DNA of 12,298 nt from Gemmataceae bacterium (GTDB lineage Bacteria; Planctomycetota; Planctomycetia; Gemmatales; Gemmataceae): NCBI GenBank assembly GCA_020847555.1, contig JADLBT010000345.1, positions 1 through 12,298 on the forward strand, given 5' to 3'. Made by a program: the position numbers and the translations under genes. Under the pieces are notes generated by a model that was not told where the DNA came from, did no database searches, and saw only the letters and a program-made list of their open reading frames with translations. Positions 5,901 to 12,298 of this stretch are shown piece after piece. How positions within the stretch are numbered: position 1 is the first letter of the stretch; each line of letters starts with the position of its first letter.

Positions 5901-7245
5901 ACCGCTTCTCGCCGGCCCCGCCAGCGGGCAGGGTGAGGCCGCGGAGCAGGCCCATGTCGCGCGTTCCGAGTTTCTGCACCTCGCCCGGGGTCATCGTGAA
6001 CGCTACCAGGAGCTGGTCCCCCCGCGACCCGGCGACGAGGTAGAAGTACTGCAGCGCCTTCAGCCCGTCCATTTCGCCCTCGGCCGCAACAAGGTAGATC
6101 CAGTTGCCGTTGGTCGCTTCCTTGACCTCCTCGTCGCGCAGGATGCTCCCCATCGTCCAGCCCGGCATGTTCGCCAGGATTTGCTTGAACTCCTCGGGGG
6201 TGAAGTGCTTGCCGGCCTCGACCTTCTTCCACGGCGTAAGCGTCACCTGGGCGACGAACTGACCGCGATCCATCAGGCGCTGGACGAGGTGCTCGTCGGT
6301 CTGGGCAACGGTGTGCCACTCGCGGCTGTGCTGCAACTCGTACAGGCCGCGATGGTCGCGGTGGCGCAGGAGAGTCAGCCGATCGGCCGGCACCTTGTCG
6401 CGCGGGATGGGCACCAGGGCGTAGTCGTTCACCTCGCCGGCCGGCTCGGGCAGCGGGGAGCGCTCGACCGTGTAGGTGATCTCCGCCTTCGCCGCCGGGC
6501 TGACCGGCCCCTGCGCGCGCTCGTCGGTCTGCTTCCACGCCAGCCCGACCAGCCGCTTGCACTTCAGATCGAAGCGCCCGGTCGCCTGCACTGCCACCTT
6601 GACCTCCGCTCCCAGGTCGATGCCCGCCGCCGGGCCGGTGAAGGAAACGGTCGCGATCTCGTCCTTGACCTGCTCCAGCTTGCCGGTCAGCTCTTGCGAC
6701 GTCAGCCCACTGAATCGGCACAGAGCCTGGACGACCGGGTTGGCGACCTTCCAGGTGTCGCCGACTGCGACGTCGCGCCCAGGGAGGAGTCCGGGAAGGG
6801 CGAGGGTGTCGAGGTGTTCGGTCAGCTGCAACTCGTCGCGCGTCAGCAGATCGTGCGGACTGAAGACAACCAGCGTATCCTTGATGCGCTGCACGGCGAG
6901 CAGCTTGCGCGCCTTGTCGCCCAGCGCGCGTTCGATCTTGCTGTCGGCGACCGTGATACCGACCTTTGCCGCGAGGTAGTGGCGGGCAGCCTTCGCGATC
7001 AGCCCGCCGGTGCCGGGCTCCAGGACGCGCTCGTAGAAGTCGTGGCTCGCCGCCGCCGACTCCTTCAGCGCGATCGCCTTGCCCTCCTGCTGAACCTTCA
7101 GCTCGCCAGCGAGCGCCATGCCGAGCTTGACGCGCGTGCAGGTGTCGGCAGCGGTGTCTTCTTTCAGCGGGTAGGTCTGGGCTCGGGCTGTCCCCGCCAC
7201 CGCCAGGGTAACGATCAGGCCCGTCACGGTTCGCCAGCTAGCCAT
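5899..7245 (-). CDS. Secreted protein of unknown function
   Basis: I do not recognise a named family. The 448-residue product starts with a clear Sec signal peptide: MASWRTVTGLIVTLAVAGTA then RAQ, with a likely signal-peptidase I cut after A22 (ARA|QT). The mature protein is soluble-looking, mixed alpha/beta, with no other membrane segment and no cysteine-rich motif. A middle stretch alternates beta-strand-like sequences about the handling of a bound or measured quantity (VGDTWKVANPVV, AEITYTVERSPLPEPAGE). The last ~110 residues (from TPWKKVEAGKHFTPEEF through MPGWTMGSILRDEEV to a final LRGLTLP) faintly resemble the PsbP/DUF1795 fold; this is a guess from pattern only. The ATG at 7245 was chosen because the signal peptide begins there and AGGAG (7252-7256) lies 6 bases upstream; the frame is open to 7431 but the extra residues look non-coding. 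It lies just upstream of the oxidase gene on the same strand, with a large hairpin between them. Confidence 0.85.
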   Translation of the reverse strand: MASWRTVTGLIVTLAVAGTARAQTYPLKEDTAADTCTRVKLGMALAGELKVQQEGKAIALKESAAASHDFYERVLEPGTGGLIAKAARHYLAAKVGITVADSKIERALGDKARKLLAVQRIKDTLVVFSPHDLLTRDELQLTEHLDTLALPGLLPGRDVAVGDTWKVANPVVQALCRFSGLTSQELTGKLEQVKDEIATVSFTGPAAGIDLGAEVKVAVQATGRFDLKCKRLVGLAWKQTDERAQGPVSPAAKAEITYTVERSPLPEPAGEVNDYALVPIPRDKVPADRLTLLRHRDHRGLYELQHSREWHTVAQTDEHLVQRLMDRGQFVAQVTLTPWKKVEAGKHFTPEEFKQILANMPGWTMGSILRDEEVKEATNGNWIYLVAAEGEMDGLKALQYFYLVAGSRGDQLLVAFTMTPGEVQKLGTRDMGLLRGLTLPAGGAGEKR

Positions 7246-7656
7246 TGCCCTCTCCTGTTTCTGCAGGTCCGTCCGCACCCAACCCGGACGCGCGGCGGGA
7301 AGATACAGCGGGGCGCCGCCCACGTCAACCGCGGTCTGCCCCGGTCCCGGAGGCCGCAGCGGAGGTGGCTGGTAAGGACTGGCGGACCAAACTCCTGTTC
7401 GAGCCCGCAGCGTCAGCGCGGGACGAGACAAAGACCTGCGCTGACGCTGCGGGCTCGGACGGAATGGCGGCGGCGTTTGATCCGGTAGTGCTAACCGGAG
7501 GGAGTTTTACAAGGGCACGAATGTGACCTAGAGTTCTGGTAAGACGCTGTCAAAGAATAAGTTTACCGCTTGCGGCGAAACGGACCCAGGGGCCAATGGT
7601 CCCGGCGGGCTGTCGGCAGCTGGCGCAGCGCGCAGGAGAAGGGCGGAGGAAGACCG
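7246..7656. other. Divergent intergenic region (411 bp) between two opposite-facing transcription units
   Basis: No convincing gene lies here on either strand. The region must hold the 5' ends of the leftward secreted-protein gene and the rightward ABC-transporter gene. It contains the inverted repeat at 7400-7457, two Shine-Dalgarno sites (AGGAG at 7252-7256 for the left gene and GGAGGA at 7645-7650 for the right gene), and a less GC-rich stretch around 7500-7565 that would suit a promoter for the ABC gene. I could not fix a -35/-10 pair with confidence. Confidence 0.6.
7400..7457. repeat. 23-bp inverted repeat in the divergent gap
   Basis: The arms 7400-7422 and 7435-7457 pair at all 23 positions, with one G-T wobble (7420/7437). 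The loop is 12 bases (7423-7434). The arm contains GAGCCCGCAGCGTCAGCGC. Lying between two divergent genes, it is not placed as a terminator for either of them. That fits a mobile or dispersed palindromic element, or a structured regulatory site. Similar GCCCGCAGCGTCAGCG-type palindromes are, from memory, common between planctomycete genes; this was not checked. Confidence 0.85.
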
Positions 7657-8415
7657 ATGATCACGCCAGCCATTCTTGCCCGCAATGTCTCCAAGAGCTT
7701 CCGCACTGGCCAGCAACAGACCACTATTCTTCGGGGCGTGAGCCTCGACATCGCCCGCGGCGAGATCGTTTACCTCGTCGGGCCGTCGGGGAGCGGCAAA
7801 TCGACCCTGCTGTCGATCCTCGGCTGTCTGCTCAGCTCCGACGGCGGGCGCGTGGAGGTTCTCGGCCGGAACGTGGGCAAGATGACCCAGGCGGAACAGA
7901 CCGCGTTTCGGCAGGAGCATCTCGGGTTCATCTTCCAGACGTTCAACCTGTTTCCGACTCTCTCCGCGCTCGACAACGTGCGGCTGGCGCTGGCGATGCG
8001 CGGCGTGCCAGTCCGGGAAGCGCGGCGGCGGAGCGCCCAGCTGCTCGACCAGGTCGGCCTCGGCGATCGCGGCCGCCTGCGTCCGGGCCAGCTGAGCACT
8101 GGCCAGGGTCAGCGCGTGGCCGTCGCCCGGGCTCTGGCCGGCAATCCGCTGGTTCTGTTCGCCGACGAGCCGACCGCGTCACTGGACGCCGAGAACGGGC
8201 TGGCGGCGATGGAGTTGCTCAGCCGCCTGGTGCGGTTCCGCAACATGACGCTGGTGGTGGTGACGCACGACAGCCGCGTGTTCTCGTTCGCTGACCGCAT
8301 CCTGCACCTCGAGGATGGCCGGTTGCGCCGCGAGTGGACGGAGAAGGCGCCGCCCGCCCACAGCCGGCGGCCGCTGTTCGACCCGGTGAAACTTGTGCGA
8401 GGGTTGAAGGGATGA
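7657..8415 (+). CDS. ABC transporter ATP-binding protein (LolD/MacB/DevA type)
   Basis: A 252-residue ATPase subunit with all nucleotide-binding motifs: Walker A GPSGSGKST (residues 42-50), Q-loop Q94 in FIFQTFNLFP, signature LSTGQGQRVAVARAL (146-160), Walker B LVLFADEP (165-172, catalytic E171), D-loop SLD (175-177) and switch histidine H204 in VVVTHD. The spacing and the phrase FQTFNLFPTLSALDNV match the family that works with FtsX-like permeases in lipoprotein release or macrolide-type export (LolD, MacB, DevA). The signature has T instead of the usual G at its third position. The ATG at 7657 was chosen because GGAGGA (7645-7650) lies 6 bases upstream and the fold begins right after it. 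The stop overlaps the ATG of the next gene (ATGA, 8412-8415). No permease gene is adjacent, so the substrate is unknown. Confidence 0.95.
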   Translation: MITPAILARNVSKSFRTGQQQTTILRGVSLDIARGEIVYLVGPSGSGKSTLLSILGCLLSSDGGRVEVLGRNVGKMTQAEQTAFRQEHLGFIFQTFNLFPTLSALDNVRLALAMRGVPVREARRRSAQLLDQVGLGDRGRLRPGQLSTGQGQRVAVARALAGNPLVLFADEPTASLDAENGLAAMELLSRLVRFRNMTLVVVTHDSRVFSFADRILHLEDGRLRREWTEKAPPAHSRRPLFDPVKLVRGLKG

Positions 8416-9479
8416 AGGCCATCCTGGTGTGCGTGGGTCTGGCGGCCGGGTTCGCCGCGGTCGGGGTGCCGCTGCTGTGCCGCACCGACGGCGAGGCGCC
8501 GGCCCCGCGCAAGGCGAAGCGGCTGAATTACTGCCCGACGGAGGTGGCGGCCAACGGCATCGTTGAGGGCGCGCGGCCGGAGGTCGCTCTGCGGCCGGAG
8601 GTGCCCGGCCGGATCGCCGCCATCCACGCCCGGGAGAACCAGGACGTGCGCCGCGGCGACGTGCTCGTGGAACTCGACAGCGACACCCACCGCCACGAAG
8701 TTGCCCTGGCGGCGGCGGAGTTGGCCCTTGCCCGGGCAGACCTGGCCAAGCTCCGCAACGGCGAGCGCAAGGAGCGGCTGGACGCGGCCGGCGCGCTGGA
8801 AAGCGCCAAGGAGACGCTCCACCACCAGGCCCGGGGAGAGTTCGAGCGTGCCCAGGAACTGCTGTCGCGCAAGTCGATGAGCGTGGAGCAATACGAGGCC
8901 CACCGCTTCCGCATGCTCCAGACCGAGGCGGAGTGGAAGCAGTACCGGGCCGAGCTGGCGTTGCTGCGCGCCCCGCCGCGGCCGGAAGACCTGGCGGCCG
9001 CCGAGGCGCGGGTGGCCGCCGCCGAGGCGCGCCACCAGCTGGCCGTGGCTCGCCAGGCGAAGACGCGCGTCGTCGCGCCGTTCGACGGGCGGATCCTGCA
9101 GGTCTACGCCGAGCCGGGGGAGATCGCCGGCCCGGACAACCCGCAGCCGGTCCTGCTATTCGCCGACCTGTCGAGGCGGCGGGTCCGGGCGTTCGTCGAG
9201 GAACTCGACATCTCCCGCGTGAGGACGGGGCAGCAGGTCCGGATCACGGCCGACGCCCTCGCCGGCAAGGAGTACGCCGGAGTGGTTGCGCTGGTCCTCC
9301 CGCGGATGGGGAAGCGAGCCCCCCAGAGCGACACCCCCGGCGAGTACCGGGACGTGTACTACCGCGAGGTGCTCATCGACATGACCGCGGCCGGGGAGAT
9401 GCCGACCAACCTGCGCGTGCAGGTGCGTATCGCCGTCGGTGCCGGGCAGGCCGCCCCTCCCCCGGCGCCTCCTCGCTAG
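8412..9479 (+). CDS. HlyD/MacA-type periplasmic adaptor (membrane fusion protein)
   Basis: A 355-residue adaptor that would link an inner-membrane ABC exporter to the envelope. It has one N-terminal membrane segment or uncleaved signal (residues 3-23, AILVCVGLAAGFAAVGVPLL). Next comes a first lipoyl-like half (RPEVPGRIAAIHARENQDVR at 61-80, then RGDVLVELDS), a long alpha-helical coiled-coil hairpin (about 93-217, rich in Ala, Glu, Arg and Leu), and the second lipoyl half (TRVVAPFDGRILQVYAEPGE, 218-237). A beta-barrel domain follows (LLFADLSRRRVRAFVEELD, 248-266). The order and length fit the MacA/DevB group. The C-terminal tail is proline-rich (APPPAPPR). C23 follows GVPLL, but L rather than G/A/S precedes it, so a lipoprotein signal is unlikely. 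The ATG overlaps the ATPase stop, so the two are translationally coupled. A permease partner must be encoded elsewhere. Confidence 0.93.
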   Translation: MKAILVCVGLAAGFAAVGVPLLCRTDGEAPAPRKAKRLNYCPTEVAANGIVEGARPEVALRPEVPGRIAAIHARENQDVRRGDVLVELDSDTHRHEVALAAAELALARADLAKLRNGERKERLDAAGALESAKETLHHQARGEFERAQELLSRKSMSVEQYEAHRFRMLQTEAEWKQYRAELALLRAPPRPEDLAAAEARVAAAEARHQLAVARQAKTRVVAPFDGRILQVYAEPGEIAGPDNPQPVLLFADLSRRRVRAFVEELDISRVRTGQQVRITADALAGKEYAGVVALVLPRMGKRAPQSDTPGEYRDVYYREVLIDMTAAGEMPTNLRVQVRIAVGAGQAAPPPAPPR

Positions 9480-9500
9480 CGGCTCCTTGCAGCTGAAGCG

Positions 9501-9560
9501 GTTACCAGCCGCGAGCGCCAGCGCGGTCGGATCCGCGCGCTGGCGCTCGCGGCTGGTAAC
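9501..9560. repeat. Perfect 25-bp inverted repeat after the adaptor gene
   Basis: The arms 9501-9525 and 9536-9560 are exact complements over 25 bases. The loop is 10 bases (9526-9535) and contains GGATCC. The arm reads GTTACCAGCCGCGAGCGCCA then GCGCG. It starts 22 bp after the adaptor stop codon. That position suits a factor-independent terminator, but no T-run follows. A half-copy occurs at 1970-1999, so this is a repeated element rather than a gene-specific terminator. Confidence 0.9.
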
Positions 9561-9634
9561 CCTCTCCGCCGCCCCGTCGCGCGTTTGTGCTCTGCCTCAG
9601 GCTCCTGGAACTCGCACCGATGTGCCAGGGGCCG

Positions 9635-9655
9635 TTGCGAATTTTCTCATCGCAA
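9635..9655. promoter_or_regulatory. Operator-like inverted repeat upstream of the DUF1549/DUF1553 gene
   Basis: TTGCGA (9635-9640) and TCGCAA (9650-9655) form a perfect 6-bp inverted repeat with a 9-base A/T-rich centre (ATTTTCTCA), about 107 bp upstream of the start codon. The centre-to-centre spacing of 15 bases is not a whole helical turn. It may be a transcription-factor site or chance. Confidence 0.25.
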
Positions 9656-9761
9656 TCAGCCTCCCCCACCGCTAGACTTGATGCATTGCCCGACGATCGG
9701 CCGTCCCGCCCGACTTCCTGCCCAGGGAATCCTCGCAACGTCCGCAAGGGGGCCACCAGAT

Positions 9762-12296
9762 ATGTTCGGTTCGCTTCGCCATTCCTCGCCCGCCCGCCGG
9801 CTTCGTCCTGGTAAACGCATCGCCCTCGGCCTGGTCCTGGCGCTGCTGACGGCCGCCCCGGCGACGGCGGCGCTGCCCACCAGCGCCGCGGCGAAGGCGC
9901 GCGTGGTCGGCCAGCCGATCGCACTCGTGGTCCAGCCCGAAACGATTACCTTTGATGGTCCACGCAGCACGGTGCAGGTCGTTATCACCGGCAAGTACGC
10001 CGACGGCACCGTCCGCGACCTGACTCACTTCTGCGACCTGGCCGTCGAGACGCCCGGCGTCGTCGCCCTCGACGAGGAGCGCTTTCTCACCCCGGTCAAG
10101 GACGGCGCCGCCGCGCTGATCGTCAAGGCCGCCGGGCAAGCGGTCCGCGTCCCGGTGACGGTGCAGGACTTCACGAAACCGCAGCCGGTCAGTTTCCGCA
10201 ACGACGCGATCGCGGCGCTGAACGTCGGGGGCTGTAACTCCGGCGCCTGTCACGGCACCCCCAGCGGCAAGAACGGTTTCAAGCTCAGCCTGCGCGGGTA
10301 CGATCCGCCGGCCGACTACATCCAGCTGACGCGCGACGTCCTCGGCCGCCGCACCGACCGGATGGGCGCCGCGTCGAGCCTCATCTACCTGAAGGGTCTC
10401 GGCCGCATCCCGCACGAGGGCGGCGCCCGCTTCAGCCCCGCCAGCATTCCGGCGAAGACTCTGCACGCCTGGCTGAGCGAGGGGCTCCGCGACGACGCTC
10501 CGACGGTCCCGCTGCTGAAGCGCGTCGAGGTGGCCCCCGGATCGCGCGTGCTGAACGACCCGACGCGCTGGCAGCAACTTGCCGTCCGGGCCTACTTCGC
10601 CGACGGCACCGTTCGCGACGTGACGCGCCTGACCGTCTTCAGCAGCAGCGACAGCGCCGTCGCCGACGTGAACGCCAACGGCCTGGTCGAATTCGGTCAG
10701 AGCGGCGAGGTCGCGATCCTGTGCCGCTACCTCGACGAGCTGGTGTCGGTGCGGCTGACGTACCTGGAGCCGAAGAAAGGCTTCAAGTGGTCGAACCCGC
10801 CGGAGAACAACTACGTCGATCGGCACGTCTTCGCGAAGCTGAAGATGCTCAGCATCCAGCCGTCGGACCTGTGTACCGACCAGGAGTTCCTGCGCCGCGT
10901 CTACATGGACGTCTGCGGCATTCTGCCGACCGCCGACGAGACGCGCGCGTTCCTCGCCAGCAAGGAACCGGACCGGCGGGCGAAGCTGATCGACCGGCTG
11001 CTCGAACGGCGAGAGTACGCCGACTTCTGGACTCTCAAATGGTCAGACGTGCTCCGCTCCAGCCGCAAAACGATCCAGGTCAAGGGCACGCGCGTCTTTC
11101 AGAAATGGGTGCGCGGCCACATCGAGCGCAACACCCCGGTCAACCGCATGGTGAGCGAACTGCTGACCGCGTCCGGCAGCACGTTCGCGAACCCGCCGGC
11201 GAACTACTACCGCATCGCCCGCGATCCGACGAGCCTCGCCGAGACGACGGCCCAGCTGTTCTTCGGCATCCGCATGCAGTGCGCCAAGTGCCACAACCAC
11301 CCGTTCGAGCGCTGGACGCAGGACGACTACTACAGTTTTGCCGCGTTCTTCGCCCGGGTGAAGCAGCGCAAGGATCCGACCCAGGGGCCGGTCGTCGCGA
11401 AGGGCGAGAACGCGGAGTACATCTACGTCGAGCGGGCCGGCGAGGTAATCCAGCCGCGCACCGGCAAGGCGATCTCGCCGAAGTTCATGGGCGGCGCCGT
11501 CCCGATCGTCCCGCCGGGCAAGGACCGCCGCGCGGTCCTCGCCAACTGGCTGACGGCCGGCGACAACCCGTTCTTCGCGAAATCGGTGGTGAACCGCCTC
11601 TGGTATCACCTGCTGGGCCGCGGCATCGTCGATCCGGTCGATGACTTCCGCGACTCCAACCCGTCCGCCAACGACGACCTGCTCGACGCCCTGGCGCAGG
11701 ACTTCGTCAAGCACAACTTCGACGCCAGGCACCTGATCCGGACCATCCTGAACTCGCGGACGTACCAGCTCGGCGCCCAGAGCAACGAGTTCAACAAGGA
11801 TGACAACAAGTACTTCTCGCGGGCGGTGACGAAGCTGCACACGGCCGAGCAGCTGTTCGACGCCATCACCCAGGTGACCGAGGTGCCGGAGAAGTTCGCC
11901 GGCCTGCCGCTGGGGACGCGCGCCACGCAACTGCCGGACGGCGAGGTAAATCACCCGTTCCTGAAAACGTTTGGCCAGCCGGCTCGGGAACTGGCGTGCG
12001 AGTGCGAGCGCGAGGGCGACAGCAACCTCGCCCAGGCGCTGCAGCTGATCAACGGCCCGTTCGTCAACGACCGGATGCGGAACGCCAGCAACCGCATCGG
12101 CAAGCTGCTGGCGAAGAAGCTCAACGACCGCGAATTGCTCGACGAGCTGTACCTGGCAACGCTGACGCGGCTGCCGGAGCCGCCGGAAATCCAGGCGTTC
12201 ATGGCTCACGTCTCGGCAGCGAGCGACAGGCGCAAGGCGTGGGAGGACGTCCACTGGACGCTGATCAACGCCAAGGAGTTCCTGTTCCGGCATTGA
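9762..12296 (+). CDS. Planctomycete secreted DUF1549/DUF1553 protein with Ig-like domains and cytochrome-type motifs
   Basis: An 844-residue exported protein of a family very abundant in Planctomycetota and Verrucomicrobiota, usually found next to a DUF1501 gene; the biochemical role is unproven, with links to polysaccharide use proposed. A signal peptide covers about residues 1-36 (IALGLVLALLTAAPATA). Two Big-2-like Ig domains follow (about 50-135 and 252-337), each with the marker phrase YADGTVRDLT or YFADGTVRDVT. Between them is the conserved CNSGACHG (C158, C163, H164), followed by SGKNGFKLSLRGYDPPADY. DUF1549 spans about 350-560 (NNYVDRHVFAKL, LRRVYMDVCGILPTADETR) and holds a c-type heme motif CAKCH at 507-511. 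DUF1553 spans about 586-825 (RRAVLANWLTAGDNPFFAKS, then VVNRLWYHLLGRGIVDPVDD). The ATG at 9762 was chosen because the signal peptide follows it and AAGGGGG lies upstream; the frame is open to 9585. The stop is two bases from the window edge. Confidence 0.94.
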   Translation: MFGSLRHSSPARRLRPGKRIALGLVLALLTAAPATAALPTSAAAKARVVGQPIALVVQPETITFDGPRSTVQVVITGKYADGTVRDLTHFCDLAVETPGVVALDEERFLTPVKDGAAALIVKAAGQAVRVPVTVQDFTKPQPVSFRNDAIAALNVGGCNSGACHGTPSGKNGFKLSLRGYDPPADYIQLTRDVLGRRTDRMGAASSLIYLKGLGRIPHEGGARFSPASIPAKTLHAWLSEGLRDDAPTVPLLKRVEVAPGSRVLNDPTRWQQLAVRAYFADGTVRDVTRLTVFSSSDSAVADVNANGLVEFGQSGEVAILCRYLDELVSVRLTYLEPKKGFKWSNPPENNYVDRHVFAKLKMLSIQPSDLCTDQEFLRRVYMDVCGILPTADETRAFLASKEPDRRAKLIDRLLERREYADFWTLKWSDVLRSSRKTIQVKGTRVFQKWVRGHIERNTPVNRMVSELLTASGSTFANPPANYYRIARDPTSLAETTAQLFFGIRMQCAKCHNHPFERWTQDDYYSFAAFFARVKQRKDPTQGPVVAKGENAEYIYVERAGEVIQPRTGKAISPKFMGGAVPIVPPGKDRRAVLANWLTAGDNPFFAKSVVNRLWYHLLGRGIVDPVDDFRDSNPSANDDLLDALAQDFVKHNFDARHLIRTILNSRTYQLGAQSNEFNKDDNKYFSRAVTKLHTAEQLFDAITQVTEVPEKFAGLPLGTRATQLPDGEVNHPFLKTFGQPARELACECEREGDSNLAQALQLINGPFVNDRMRNASNRIGKLLAKKLNDRELLDELYLATLTRLPEPPEIQAFMAHVSAASDRRKAWEDVHWTLINAKEFLFRH

Positions 12297-12298
12297 GA

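Noticed and set aside
7367..7375. GGCTGGTAA match to the end of the 9501-9560 repeat
   Set aside because: Only nine bases match and the flanks do not, so it cannot be called a copy.
5737..7488. Long plus-strand open frame opposite the secreted-protein gene
   Set aside because: The minus-strand gene has a signal peptide, a good ribosome-binding site and normal composition; the plus-strand product is low-complexity and runs through the hairpin repeat.
8412..8480. Lipoprotein signal at C23 of the adaptor
   Set aside because: The residue before the cysteine is leucine, which does not fit the lipobox.
11043..12293. Minus-strand open frame opposite the DUF1549/DUF1553 gene
   Set aside because: It is antisense to strongly conserved domains and rich in Arg/Val/Leu, as expected for a GC-rich shadow frame.

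Overview
The window looks like chromosomal DNA of a high-GC planctomycete, most likely Gemmata-like (Gemmataceae). The strongest lineage marker is the rightmost gene, a large secreted protein with DUF1549 and DUF1553 regions, two bacterial Ig-like domains and cysteine/histidine cytochrome-type motifs. That architecture is a hallmark of Planctomycetota and their relatives. Long palindromes in several intergenic gaps fit the same picture. There are no rRNA or tRNA genes, no CRISPR array, no transposase and no sign of a prophage.

Left block, all on the minus strand (1-7245). In transcription order: a secreted protein of unknown function (7245-5899); a large FAD-linked oxidase/Fe-S protein of the YdiJ/GlcD-GlcF type (5873-2820); moaD (2823-2503); moaE (2425-2006); moaA (1948-824); a stand-alone response-regulator receiver (690-241); and the start of a NUDIX hydrolase cut by the window edge (155-1). 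The oxidase and moaD overlap by ATGA, and moaE and moaA follow at short gaps. This suggests a redox dehydrogenase co-transcribed with three molybdopterin genes: MoaA starts cofactor synthesis from GTP, and MoaD/MoaE insert the dithiolene sulfurs.

Right block, all on the plus strand (7657-12296). An ABC ATPase of the LolD/MacB/DevA type overlaps by ATGA with a HlyD-type membrane-fusion protein, but no FtsX-type permease lies next to them. The DUF1549/DUF1553 protein follows, ending almost at the window edge. The blocks are divergent, separated by a 411-bp gap (7246-7656) with a 23-bp inverted repeat.

The most interesting points are: (1) MoaD continues 24 residues past its Gly-Gly, so it lacks the free C-terminal GG needed for sulfur transfer unless it is processed; (2) four long, nearly perfect palindromes and one half-copy of a palindrome lie in or at gene boundaries, including a 31-bp-arm hairpin flanked by 8-bp tandem repeats that covers the apparent start of the oxidase gene; (3) the ABC/HlyD pair lacks a permease. 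I see no clearly new multi-gene system. The rest is ordinary planctomycete housekeeping and surface-protein content.
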